NCBI GenBank assembly: GCA_036654095.1
Contig: JAVVSR010000012.1
Location: 1-61,146, forward strand
Length of the DNA: 61,146 nt
Direction of reading: 5' to 3'
Source of the DNA: JAVVSR01 sp036654095
GTDB taxonomy: Bacteria; Bacillota; Clostridia; Christensenellales; CAG-917
This document shows, piece after piece, positions 17,148 through 27,900 of this stretch (within the stretch, counting starts at the first letter, position 1; each line of letters opens with the position of its first letter). The position numbers and the translations under genes are program-made. The notes beneath the pieces are model-generated. The model made no database searches. It was not told the origin of the DNA and worked only from the letters and a program-made list of their open reading frames with translations.

Positions 17148-17162
17148 GAATAAGTCTTATTC
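17148..17162. promoter_or_regulatory. Probable PerR operator in the perR promoter
   Basis: GAATAAGTCTTATTC is a perfect 7-1-7 inverted repeat 19 bases upstream of the perR start, in the position of an autoregulatory box. Confidence 0.6.
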
Positions 17163-17277
17163 TTAATATAACATTCTTTTCAAAATTTGTCAACACTTTT
17201 TTTATTTTTTTTTAATACCAAATAAATTTTAATAGCTATTAAAGTTGCCAACAAAAATTACTATTATTATGTAATCA

Positions 17278-17306
17278 TTGACATAGTTACACATACTTTG
17301 TATAAT
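17278..17306 (+). promoter_or_regulatory. Consensus sigma-70 promoter upstream of metF
   Basis: TTGACA at 17278-17283 and TATAAT at 17301-17306 are separated by 17 bases, a perfect match to the housekeeping promoter. Transcription would begin near 17313, about 315 bases before metF. Confidence 0.8.
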
Positions 17307-17312
17307 AAAACA

Positions 17313-17627
17313 ATAAGTAAGTGATTGCATTTTAAAAATATTTTGCCTACTGCTTTATTTAAACGTTTATTTATTAAATTGAACCTAACTAAATATAAAG
17401 CTTATTAATAACAAAATTTAACCAATATACTTATTTTTGAATACTAACAATTTTTTTATTAAGTTTCTTAACCTATTAATTTAATTAGTTGGTTAATTAA
17501 TATGTAATTAATATAATGTTGATTGATATATGCAAATAATTAGTATCCTTAAATACATTATTGCATTATGCCAACTTAATATAATTTTTTTAACACATAA
17601 ACTGCTGTATATGCAAGGAGCGATAAT
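17313..17627 (+). other. Long AT-rich leader of the metF operon
   Basis: If the promoter at 17278-17306 is used, metF carries a ~315-nt untranslated leader. It contains an inverted repeat TTAACC...GGTTAA at about 17470-17498 and AT-rich hairpins, but I do not see the conserved cores of SAM, cobalamin, SAH or T-box riboswitches, nor a convincing small gene. Confidence 0.45.
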
Positions 17628-18476
17628 ATGGACTCAATAAAACAAAATTTTTCGTTTGAAATATTTCCGCCTAAAGCAACTACCGATTTGGCAAATATTA
17701 GTCGGGTAATTGAACAACTTTGCGAATTATCGCCCGACTATATCAGCGTCACGTATGGCGCTGGCGGTTCAACAAATGAAAATCACACTGTGGAAATTTG
17801 TAAATTAATTAAAAAAATTAGTTCAATTCGCCCCGTTGCTCACTTAACTTGTATTGGCGCTAATAAGGGTAGTATTGACGCTATTTTATCACAGTTATTA
17901 GCAAGCGGAGTAAATGATATACTGGCATTACGTGGCGACAAGCCTGTAAATGTAACGCTTTCGGGCGAGTTTAGCTACGCTAGTGAACTTGTTGAGTATA
18001 TTCAAAATGCTTACCCTAATACATTTAATATAAGTTGCGCCTGCTATCCTACTGGACATAATGAAAGCTTAAATCAAAAAGAAGATATATTTGCGCTACG
18101 AAATAAAGCAAATAAAGGGGTTTCGCAACTGATTACACAAATGTTTTTTGACAACAATGAATTTTATAAATTTAAAGAACTTTGTGATATGGCAGAGATT
18201 AGCACGCCTATCCACGCAGGCATAATGCCACTAACGAACATTCGGCAACTTGAAAAAATCATCAAGATGTCTGGCGCGACGATACCTGCAAGGTTGAGCA
18301 AATTGATTGCGCGCTATGGCGACAACGATACCGCGATGAAAGACGCTGGCATTGCATTTGCAACTGAACAAATTATTGACTTGCTTGCAAGTGGCGTTGC
18401 GGGCGTACACCTTTACACGATGAATAATGCTGAAGTAGCTACGCGAATTAAAAACAACATATCTACCCTACTATAA
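17628..18476 (+). CDS. metF: Methylenetetrahydrofolate reductase
   Basis: The 282-residue flavoprotein reduces 5,10-methylene-THF to 5-methyl-THF, supplying the methyl group used by MetH. Recognisable family motifs are FSFEIFPPK at the start, VTYGAGGST (about 41-49), HLTCIGAN, LALRGD (about 99-104), the FDN segment near 180 and GIMPLTN. ATG follows AAGGAG. The stop TAA overlaps the next gene's ATG (TAATG), so the three met genes form one tight operon. Confidence 0.95.
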   Translation: MDSIKQNFSFEIFPPKATTDLANISRVIEQLCELSPDYISVTYGAGGSTNENHTVEICKLIKKISSIRPVAHLTCIGANKGSIDAILSQLLASGVNDILALRGDKPVNVTLSGEFSYASELVEYIQNAYPNTFNISCACYPTGHNESLNQKEDIFALRNKANKGVSQLITQMFFDNNEFYKFKELCDMAEISTPIHAGIMPLTNIRQLEKIIKMSGATIPARLSKLIARYGDNDTAMKDAGIAFATEQIIDLLASGVAGVHLYTMNNAEVATRIKNNISTLL

Positions 18477-19162
18477 TGAAAACATTTAATAACGACGATT
18501 ATAAAAATGTATTTAGATATTTAAATATTTTAAGTCCGCAAACAAGCGACTACGAATTGGTTTCATCAATGTATGAAATATTAAAAACTACGGCCAATCC
18601 CAAGCACGTTGTCCGCGTGTGTGACACGACAGTTCAAGATGGCGAATATTTTATTGAGGAACTTGAACTTAATTTAAAAAGCAACAGCCTAACTGAAAAA
18701 TTTAATAATATCGACAAAATAGCAGTTACAGCATCAACTCTTGGCGCTGACGTAGATAAAAAAATCAAATATTACAGCGCAATAGATATCTTAAAAGCTA
18801 CTTTTCTTGATGCCTTGGCGAGTGTCTTAATTGAAAATGAACTTGACGAATTGGAATTTGAACTTCATAATACCTATCCAACATACCAATTCAGTATGCG
18901 CTTCAGTTGTGGCTATGATGATTTGTCGCTTGAGCTTCAGCCCAAAATAATCAAATCACTTAACGCGACTAAGCTAATTGGAATTAGTGTGAACAGCGCA
19001 AATTTAATGTCACCAATGAAATCTATTACTTCTTTTATTGGATTAAGTAAACTAAGTAAAAACGCTTCAACCAACTACACCGACATTGATGTGTGTAGTA
19101 ATTGTAATCTTAATGGAAAATGCGTTACAAAATGCAGGAGAGCTACACAATATGGCAAATAA
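18476..19162 (+). CDS. Separate MetH reactivation (AdoMet-binding) domain protein
   Basis: The 228-residue protein matches the activation domain normally fused to the C terminus of cobalamin-dependent methionine synthase: RFSCGYDDLSLELQ (about 141-154), IGISVNSANLMSPMKS, then a C-terminal Cys cluster (CSNCNLNGKC). In full-length MetH this domain binds S-adenosylmethionine and remethylates oxidised cob(II)alamin. The following MetH lacks it, so this subunit presumably acts in trans. It overlaps metF by one base and metH by 11 bases, implying translational coupling. Confidence 0.85.
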   Translation: MKTFNNDDYKNVFRYLNILSPQTSDYELVSSMYEILKTTANPKHVVRVCDTTVQDGEYFIEELELNLKSNSLTEKFNNIDKIAVTASTLGADVDKKIKYYSAIDILKATFLDALASVLIENELDELEFELHNTYPTYQFSMRFSCGYDDLSLELQPKIIKSLNATKLIGISVNSANLMSPMKSITSFIGLSKLSKNASTNYTDIDVCSNCNLNGKCVTKCRRATQYGK

Positions 19163-21506
19163 ATTTAGTCAACTTTTAAACAAAAAAATAGTGGTGTTAG
19201 ACGGAGCTATGGCCACAATGCTTGCATTGCGTGGCTTAAGTATAAATAAAAATACCGAATTACTTAGCCTAACAAATCCCGACATCGTTGAAGACGTACA
19301 CTATCGTTATTTAATGGCTGGCGCAGATATTATTTATACAAACACATTTGGCGCAAACCCTAAAAAACTAATTGGATATGATTTAAAAAGTGTAATTAGC
19401 GCGTCGATTGCGTGCGCAAAAAATGCTGTTGAGCGCGCTAATCGCGGCCTTATTTGCTTTGATATGAGTACTCTTGGCGAGCTTCTTGAACCGATGGGGA
19501 AACTTTCATTTGACGAGGCTTATAACGCGTACCGTGAAGTTGTGCTTTTAGCAAAAGACAAAGTTGATATGTTTGTTGTCGAAACAATGAGTGACCTTTA
19601 TGAGCTTAAATGCGCCGTACTTGCCATAAAAGAAAACTGCGACTTACCTGTTATAGTCAGTATGAGTTTTGACACTTCTGGACACACGTTCGCAGGTTGC
19701 GCTATTGAGGCGATGATTGCCACAATGACGGGGTTAAATGTAGATGCTTTAGGCTTAAATTGTAGCCTTTCCCCTACTGAAATTGCTCCGCTTGTAAAAC
19801 GTTTTCTCGCGCTGTCAAACTTACCAATACTAATAAAACCAAACGCAGGGTTGCCAACTATCTCATCGGGAACTCCAACTTACAGCACCGATGCTAAAGA
19901 TTTTGCAGATACAATGCTTCAATATGTAAAACTCGGCATAAATATTGTTGGGGGCTGTTGTGGTACTACTGATGATTATATCCGCGAGTTGTCATTAAAA
20001 GTTAATGAGTTAAAACCAACTAAAATATTAAAAAATAACTTTACGCTAGTATCAAGTGGCGCAAAATGCGTTAATATTAATCAACCACGAATAGTTGGTG
20101 AACGCATTAATCCAACTGGGAAAAAGTTAATGAAGGAAGCTATTTTAAATTGTGATATTAGCTATTTCCAAAAGCAAGCAGTTGAACAAGCCGAAAAAGG
20201 CGCTGAAATTTTAGATATAAACGTAGGCGTGCCAAATATCAACGAAAGCGAAATGATGAAGTTAGCTGTCCAGTCCGTGCAAGCTATTGTTGACCTGCCA
20301 CTGCAAATCGACTCGTCCGATATCGCATCTATTGAAACTGGCTTGCGCTACTACAATGGCAAACCGCTTTTAAACTCGGTAAATGGTGATGACGAAGTGT
20401 TAAACTCAATTCTGCCACTCGCTAAAAAGTATGGCGCTTGCGTGGTTGGGCTAACACTTGATAAGCGCGGTATTCCACAAACAGTAGATGAACGTTTAAA
20501 TATAGCGCGTAAAATAGTTGATTGCGCAATTAAATTTGGAATAAGTAAAAATGATATAGTTATTGACTGTTTAACTTTAACACTCGGCGCGGAGCAATTT
20601 CAAGCGCAAAACACACTTGAGGCAATTACACGAGTTAAAAATGAACTTGGCGTTAAAACTATGCTCGGCGTTTCAAACATATCATTCGGACTGCCCGAAA
20701 GGCAAGCAATTAATAGCTCGTTTTTGTTGATGGCATTAGCGCACGGGTTAGATTTGGCTATTATAAATCCAAATTTAGAAAGTATGGAACAATCATTTTT
20801 ATGCTATCGCATAATTTCCGGACACGACATCGGCTGTCAAAAATTTATTTCTCGATATGCAAACTCGTCATCGTCTTCTACTCAAGCTAGCGCAAGCGAA
20901 ATGACACTAAATGATTGCATAATATTAGGATTGTCAAAAGTAGCTGAAACACTGACTACTGAGTTGCTAAAAACAAATGATGGATTAAAAATATTAGATA
21001 CTTATGTAATTCCCTCACTTGACATAATCGGCGAACAATATGAAACTGGTAAAATTTTCTTACCACAACTTCTACGTTCATCAGAAGTCGCAAAAAATGT
21101 TTGTAATTTAATTAAAGAAAGCCTTCCAGCTAATAACTCGTCAATTAAATCTACCGTTATCCTCGCAACAGTGCAAGGTGACATTCACGACATTGGCAAA
21201 AATATAGTTAAAACCGTTCTTGAAAACTACGGATATAATGTTGTTGATTTAGGAAAAGATGTCGCTATTGAAGTTGTGGTGAAAAGTGTGTTGGAATTAT
21301 GCCCTAAAGTTGTTGGACTAAGCGCGCTTATGACAACAACTGTTAGCAATATGAAAGATACAATTTACGCAATAAGAAAGAGTGGTTCACATGTTAAAAT
21401 ATGCGTAGGCGGCGCGGTACTATCGCAAAGTATAGCCAATGAGATTGGCGCTGACTGTTATTGTAAAGACCCTCGTCAACTTATAAAGTTTTTAGAAAGT
21501 TTATAA
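19152..21506 (+). CDS. metH: Cobalamin-dependent methionine synthase without activation domain
   Basis: 784 residues from the ATG at 19152, which follows AGGAG; an upstream in-frame ATG lies inside the previous gene and is less likely. Domains in order: homocysteine-binding barrel (1-~300, zinc ligands in the GGCCGT motif), pterin-binding barrel (~325-600, VGERINPTGKK, then ASxETGL and LGVSNISFGLPER), B12 cap (~620-690), and B12-binding domain (~695-784) with the histidine ligand in GDIHDIGKN. It transfers the methyl group from methyl-THF to homocysteine. It ends after the B12 domain; the reactivation domain is the preceding gene. Confidence 0.96.
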   Translation: MANKFSQLLNKKIVVLDGAMATMLALRGLSINKNTELLSLTNPDIVEDVHYRYLMAGADIIYTNTFGANPKKLIGYDLKSVISASIACAKNAVERANRGLICFDMSTLGELLEPMGKLSFDEAYNAYREVVLLAKDKVDMFVVETMSDLYELKCAVLAIKENCDLPVIVSMSFDTSGHTFAGCAIEAMIATMTGLNVDALGLNCSLSPTEIAPLVKRFLALSNLPILIKPNAGLPTISSGTPTYSTDAKDFADTMLQYVKLGINIVGGCCGTTDDYIRELSLKVNELKPTKILKNNFTLVSSGAKCVNINQPRIVGERINPTGKKLMKEAILNCDISYFQKQAVEQAEKGAEILDINVGVPNINESEMMKLAVQSVQAIVDLPLQIDSSDIASIETGLRYYNGKPLLNSVNGDDEVLNSILPLAKKYGACVVGLTLDKRGIPQTVDERLNIARKIVDCAIKFGISKNDIVIDCLTLTLGAEQFQAQNTLEAITRVKNELGVKTMLGVSNISFGLPERQAINSSFLLMALAHGLDLAIINPNLESMEQSFLCYRIISGHDIGCQKFISRYANSSSSSTQASASEMTLNDCIILGLSKVAETLTTELLKTNDGLKILDTYVIPSLDIIGEQYETGKIFLPQLLRSSEVAKNVCNLIKESLPANNSSIKSTVILATVQGDIHDIGKNIVKTVLENYGYNVVDLGKDVAIEVVVKSVLELCPKVVGLSALMTTTVSNMKDTIYAIRKSGSHVKICVGGAVLSQSIANEIGADCYCKDPRQLIKFLESL

Positions 21507-21612
21507 GTTAAATAAGTATAATTAAATAATTGCCCTAAAACAATTTATTAAGTTTCGCCTAAACTATTTATTTTTTATGCCAAATGCAAAAATTATTACT
21601 TTGTTTATTTTT

Positions 21613-21900
21613 CTTAAAACTTCGTGCGATAGCGCTTTGATACTTTGTTGTAAAACAATTAAACTTCGCTTCACTGCTTAAAACTTCGCGTGATTAGCGC
21701 TTTGATATTTTGTTGCAAAACAATTAAACTTCGCTTTACTGCTTAAAACTCCGCGCGATTAGCGCGTTGATATTTTGTTGTGAAACAATTAAACTTCGCT
21801 TTACTGCTTAAAACTCCGCGCGATTAGCGCGTTGATATTTTGTTGCAAAACAATTAAACTTCGCTTTACTGCTTAAAACTCCGCGTGATAGCGCTTTAAT
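21613..21900. repeat. Tandem repeat, about four and a half copies of a 65-bp unit
   Basis: Units begin at 21613, 21677, 21742, 21807 and 21872 (CTTAAAAC), each containing GATTAGCGC-type, TTTTGTTGCAAAAC and TTAAACTTCGCTT blocks. Copies 3 and 4 are nearly identical. The block fills the space between the convergent metH and Ig-repeat genes. TTTTG-TTG-CAAAA can form a small hairpin in each unit. No gene is visible from 21507 to 21995. Confidence 0.9.
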
Positions 21901-21925
21901 AGATAACTAAACTACATAAACAAAT

Positions 21926-21958
21926 ATAAAAAAACGACGTTAGCCGTCGTTTTTTATT
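21926..21958. terminator. Bidirectional terminator between convergent genes
   Basis: AAAACGACG pairs with CGTCGTTTT around TTAGC, with A and T tracts either side. It can end both metH (plus) and the giant Ig-repeat gene (minus). Confidence 0.85.
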
Positions 21959-21995
21959 TTATACAACAATATTATTTATTTACAAACTTCCCAGT

Positions 21996-24900
21996 TTAAG
22001 GCTGTATTCTTAATAGTTTTTTATCTTGATTTGCAAGATACGCATTATTTTCCGAACCATCGGAATTATATTGATTGCTGTATTTTAAATATGAATGAGT
22101 ATTTTGATATGTCCAAAATGACCAAGTTCCATATACTAATCTTTTTAACCCCGGGGCAGCGTCTGCATTGCCGTCATCTGTGGCAACATACGAATTGGTT
22201 GCTTTATCATAAAATTTAACGACTCGTTTATTGCCCCCTGTCTTTCCGCAAAATAGCACTGAATTTAAATAGTTGTCGTTATTGGCTACTGTAATATAGT
22301 TTTTATAGTTTCTCAATAAACTGTCAATGATTACACCCGAAATAGCCGTTAAATCTTTTAAATCTTTCGCATTTTTAAAATTGTACACATCAATAAAACC
22401 TTTAAGATGGAATATACCAACTTGGTCTTCAAGGGCCGCATTTCCGCCGTCAATCGAAATGATATTTTCAATAAAAACATTTTTAGTATTATCGGCAACC
22501 TGAATTGACATATCCGCCATATACTTAAACATACAATTTCGTATTACTTGCCCTTCTCCAGCCCACGTACCCTTGTATGATTGCAAAACATAGGTATATT
22601 CAAAACGCGAACCGCCAAAGTTATTGTGATAACCCGATTTATCGGCAGAAAAGTTGCCACCTTTAAGCATCACATTATATGCCCTACCTACGCTGGTATT
22701 TAAATTATTTTTGTGTATTTTTTTATCATAAGTGTTATTAAATGAATTGTAATTAATTATAAAACCATTTCCATAAATTAGCGACTTATGCAAGTTGCCG
22801 TTGGTTGAATCAAAAAGCGTATACTTTTTGTAGCCAGCTTCCTCGCTCCCGCCAAAATTAGTATGCAAAACCACCTGTCCGTTTGCCAAAAATCCTGCTT
22901 GATTAAGCACGTTTACTGCGCCTTGAACGACATTAAAAGTGTATTTTGCAAAAACATTACCCTTTCCGTCGGTCGCATTCACAGTTACAAATTTAAACTG
23001 TTCGGCCTCAACTTCACCATAAGTTGCGCCAACAAAATTTCCAAAATTGACTTGAGCGTTGCCGTTTACATAAGATACTGTCACGTTGCTGTCGCTTGTA
23101 GTCCAAACAAGTTTATTTGCGCATTCCAAAGGTGATACAGTTACAGGCATACGATAGTATGCCACATTTCCCACACCGTCATAGTATGAAATTTTACCAA
23201 AAAACCTCGCTTGTTGCAAACCATATAAGGTATCTTGTGCGTTGTCGTGGTCAACAAACTCCACCGACTTGACGCCGAACCGAGAAATATGGACATTGAA
23301 AACAAATTTATTATAGCTTATCGAAACATCTTCGTTGACGCTTGGAGTAACTGTTGAATCAGCCAAAGTTACCGTTATAAATTGACCATTTCGTTCGACC
23401 TTACTTCCAAAACTTGCATAAAACGAAATTTTTGAAAAGTCAAATTGATTTGCTAAATTCAATGGTAAAACCGAAATTTTTAATACTACCTGATTTTGGT
23501 TCCACTTCAAGTCAATATTAGAGTTAGTATCCAACGTGATTTCGCCGTATTCCAACTTAAGCCCCGTAATGTCTTCAACATAAATCACACTAAATTGCTT
23601 AGAACTTGCGCCGTCGCCTGCCGTGACGTTGACAATATATGTACCATACGCATTGGCAGGCATAGTCAGCTTGCCATTGACAATAGACGCGCCCTTGTCA
23701 ACGCTCCAAAGTACGGTCAGGTCATTTGCATTTAACGGCAATATCTGCGCTGTAAAATCGCAAGTATTATTTAAAACAGTTATGCTATCGGAAACCTTTA
23801 CATTAGAATTTTTAATTTCAATCGCTTGCGATTTCAGTTTAATTTCAAAGTCTATTGCCCTAGTCAAGCCACCATATTCAAAAGTAGCTTTCGCAAGTCC
23901 CTTGCCGATGCCTTTAATAGAAACAATATTTCCGATTATTGACGACGATATTATGTTTTTGTTATCAATAGCGACAGCTAAGTTATTAATTGAATAATCA
24001 ATAGGAATTAAATTTTGAACACTAAATTGCAACGTATCGTTTATATTTTGCAACACGTAACTATTTTGAGCGGTCGAGCCACCAATAACAATATCAAAGT
24101 TCCTAAGAGTGTTAAACGTGCTTTCAATATAGACCGCGCGCGAAGCCTCAAGAACATCACCGTAATAAGATTCTATGGTAACAATAATTTCGCCAGCTTT
24201 CAAAAAGGTTACTATTCCAAGTTCACTTACAGTAGCTACATCATTTAAATTAATTCCATAGCGTAGTGTTTGACTTGCGCTTGCTGGCTGCACGAACGCC
24301 TGCAAAGAAACGCTATCTTTTGATGTCAATAATTTATAATCTATAATATCAACATTGCCAATTTCAACGCTATCAGCTTTGCGATGAACGAAAACAGTTG
24401 ATGTTTTAGTCCAAATAACAGCGCCATTAACATCTAAACCATCAGTTTTTAATGTAAAACTGCCACCGTCATTAATAGAAAATGTATCACCGTTAAGTGT
24501 AACTATATTTAAGTTTGTTCCACTATTTTGCACTAAATAACTGTTAAAACTGTTACATTTAACATCAGGCTGAGGATATATTGTATGTATTTTGTCAATA
24601 AACTCAATAGTCGCATTTGAAGTTTCGGAAACTTTAAATATTTTGTTTTGCGCGTCAACTTTTTTAATTTTAACTGTTGTTGAAACACCATTTTTTCCAT
24701 CAGAATTTACAACAGTCACAACAACGTCAACAATGCCGTCAACTTTAAAAGTCAACTTGCCCGCATTACTTATTGTAGCGATTGCATCATTAAGCGACAC
24801 ATATGTAATGTTATAATTTGATAAATTCACATCGTCAATGCCCAAAATATACGTCAACATAAAATCATTATTTGTGACAATGTAATTTAGTTTTTTGCCA

Positions 24901-27900
24901 TCATCTGTAATGGAAATTTCCTTTGCGCTTTTGTTTACAAACATTTTAATAGATTTTGTTGCAGTATTTAATGAAGAGGTGTTGTAAGTCGCTTTAATTT
25001 GTGTATTTCCACCTGCTTTAAACACCAACCTACTTGCGTCCACTGCAATAATTTTTAAATCTTGCGACTCAAATTTTAAGTTTTGAAGCGTTGCGTCAAT
25101 CGGCGATATATTATAGTCAATGCCCTGTTTCAACGTATAACTGCCGTCATAGAACTCATAACTATAAGTATTATTTAACCAAGTAAAGTCTTTCGCATAG
25201 CCCATAGTGCTTTCCAAAGTCCGTTCGACCACCTTGCCTCCAACAGTAACCGACACCTTTACGACCCCTGCTTTTTGGAAAGTCAAAATATTGTTTATAA
25301 TTTGCGCTTCGCCAATTACGTTAGTTACGCTGAAAATTATCGAATAAGCGCCGTCTGAATTTCTAGCGGTTGCAGGATAAACCACGGGAGTTAGAAGCTC
25401 GGATAAATTTATAGGAGCCGCCGATGAACCTTTTGCCGTAAGATAGCCGTCAGTGATGTTGCTGTTTAAACTAACGCTTTCAACATTTTCAGTTACAACC
25501 AATTCAAACGATGATACAACCTTATTGGACGAAACCACATCGACCATTGAACTTGACCCAAACTTACCTTTAAATATACCAAATGCATTATTAACATATT
25601 CAATGGCAGAATTAGTAGATAAATCGACTGAACAAATAATATTGTCAAAATCGAAATCTAGCACTGTATTTACGTTTTTATTAATTACAACTTTTGATGT
25701 TGAACCATTAATTTTCACAATATTCACATCAGATTGAACCTTTTGTAATTGCAAAGTTGACTTCGCTAAGTTGTCAGCTAGGCCATATTTAGCTTCTACT
25801 AAAACCTGACATATTGTATTTTCAGCGCCGAATGTAACTAGTCCGCTTTGCGATATAGTTGCATTACCCGACAAAATTTTGTATGTCAATTCGCAGTCAG
25901 TTGGCATAATTGAAGTTTTAGATGAAAGTATACAGTTAATTTGATAACTATTACCTTTTTCAATTTTTTGAATAATAGGTTTTGCGCCATCAACACACTG
26001 AATGACATCAATATATTTTTTAACATTTATTGAAATAGACCGTTCAACAACTTGACCATTTTGCGAAGTAGTTGAAACATTTAATTTCGCTAGCCCTGTC
26101 TTTAATATCGTTACATTTCCGTTGATATCGATTGTGCAATTTGAAGTTGCGCTAAATTGATAATTAGGTTTTAGCTGTCCATTTAGTGGCGACAAAACCT
26201 TGACGCCATTTTTTACATTAAAAGTATTTACAGTATCAATGTAAATTCCGCTCGGATAAGGATTAGCTAGTTCAAAATCTATAACGTTGCCAAATGTGCT
26301 TTCGATTGCGACGATTTCAGACACAATATACGCTCCATAATAACCGTCATCTGAAATGGTAAGCGTAACATTTGCAATTCCTGCTTTTTTGAAAGTCAAT
26401 ACACCCGTGCTTGGATTAATTGTTGAAACGCTAACATCGTCAACCGAATAGACAATCGTAGGCTTATTTCCTAATTTATTTGTAGCTGTACTTAAAATGC
26501 TTGACATCAACGTAACTTCGGTAGAAGCCGTCAAATAATGTCCGCCATCATTGAACATATAAGTTGTTATTTCGTTATTTACATTTTTATCTAATATTTT
26601 TTTATCATCGATTTTTGAGGGGTTTTCGGTAACAATTAAAACTTTGTTCATTATCGTTTCGCCCTTCTTTAAAATCAAGCTTCCCTTTCCGCCGTGAGCC
26701 GCCGAAAACGACCTATTCCCGTCATTTATTGAAGATGTCAGCGCAACACCTGTTGACGTAATATCCCACGCCGACAGCTCGCCTAATGACCTTGATACAA
26801 ACGTTACACTATTGAGTGAAGGTATAATCACAGTTTCAGCGTCGATGTTTATAAGTTCGGTCAGCATTGTGCAATTATATGTAACCTGCCACGTTTTAGC
26901 TGACGGCTGATTGCCTAAAGTAAACTTTACAACTATATTCTGATTTTGCGCGTTAAATTTTAAAAATCTATTGTCCTCAGAAATCATTGCAAAAGTATTT
27001 CCACTTATAATTTCCATTGCAATATTGGTGTTTAAATTAGCGTCTTCGGGAAAATATGACGCGTTAAAATAATGTATGCCACTATTTATGTTTTGCGCTT
27101 TCTTAATTGTTTCAATATCAACATTTAAAAGTTTTATGCCCTCGGCATTTCTATTTACTTGCAACACAAAAGTGGATAACTGCGAAAACTGCCCGCTTGC
27201 CAGTTGGCAAAGAATATTGATGTTTGAATTTCCTGCCGAAAGTATATTCAAGTTCAAACCTGACACGTTTGCGACCTTCGTATTAGATGAAATTAATTTT
27301 GTATTCGTCGTATTTAGCGAAAGCTGCGAAGGATAAACTAAAGCCTTTTCGCTTAAATTATTAATTACATTTTTTGCGCTGGCTAAATTATCAAACTCGA
27401 AAACAATATTTTCAATATCGACAGTTTCAATCATACCTAGCGTGCTTCGAATTTTAATTGACTTTTTAATGTCACTTTGTTTAACATAGGCTACAAAAAC
27501 CTCAACAAGGCCTGCGCGTTTAAACTTAAGATTTCCAGCCGCATCAATATCGGCAATATTATTGTCGCTTACAGAAAACACAATTTCTCGATAAGTAGTT
27601 TCGCTTGAAACAACCGCTGTCAGTTTAATTTCGTTCAAGCCAGTAACAAATGTATTATTTTGTAAGTCAAAATCTGCTATATTTGAAGCAGGACGCTCAA
27701 TATCAATGTTTTTAGCCAACGAAATTCCCTTGAAATTAAATACAACATTTGCAAAAGTTATGCTCGCGTTTTTGTCAACAGCTGAATTTGCGACTGCGCT
27801 ATTAACAACAAATGTAGCGTCGCCATTGCTTGTGATATTTAATAAACCATTTGGCATTTTGTAGTCATAATTAAGGCGAACTTCCTTGTTGGGCAATATT

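Noticed and set aside
17313..17627. SAM or cobalamin riboswitch in the metF leader
   Set aside because: None of the conserved cores of these classes is visible. The leader is kept only as a region of interest.
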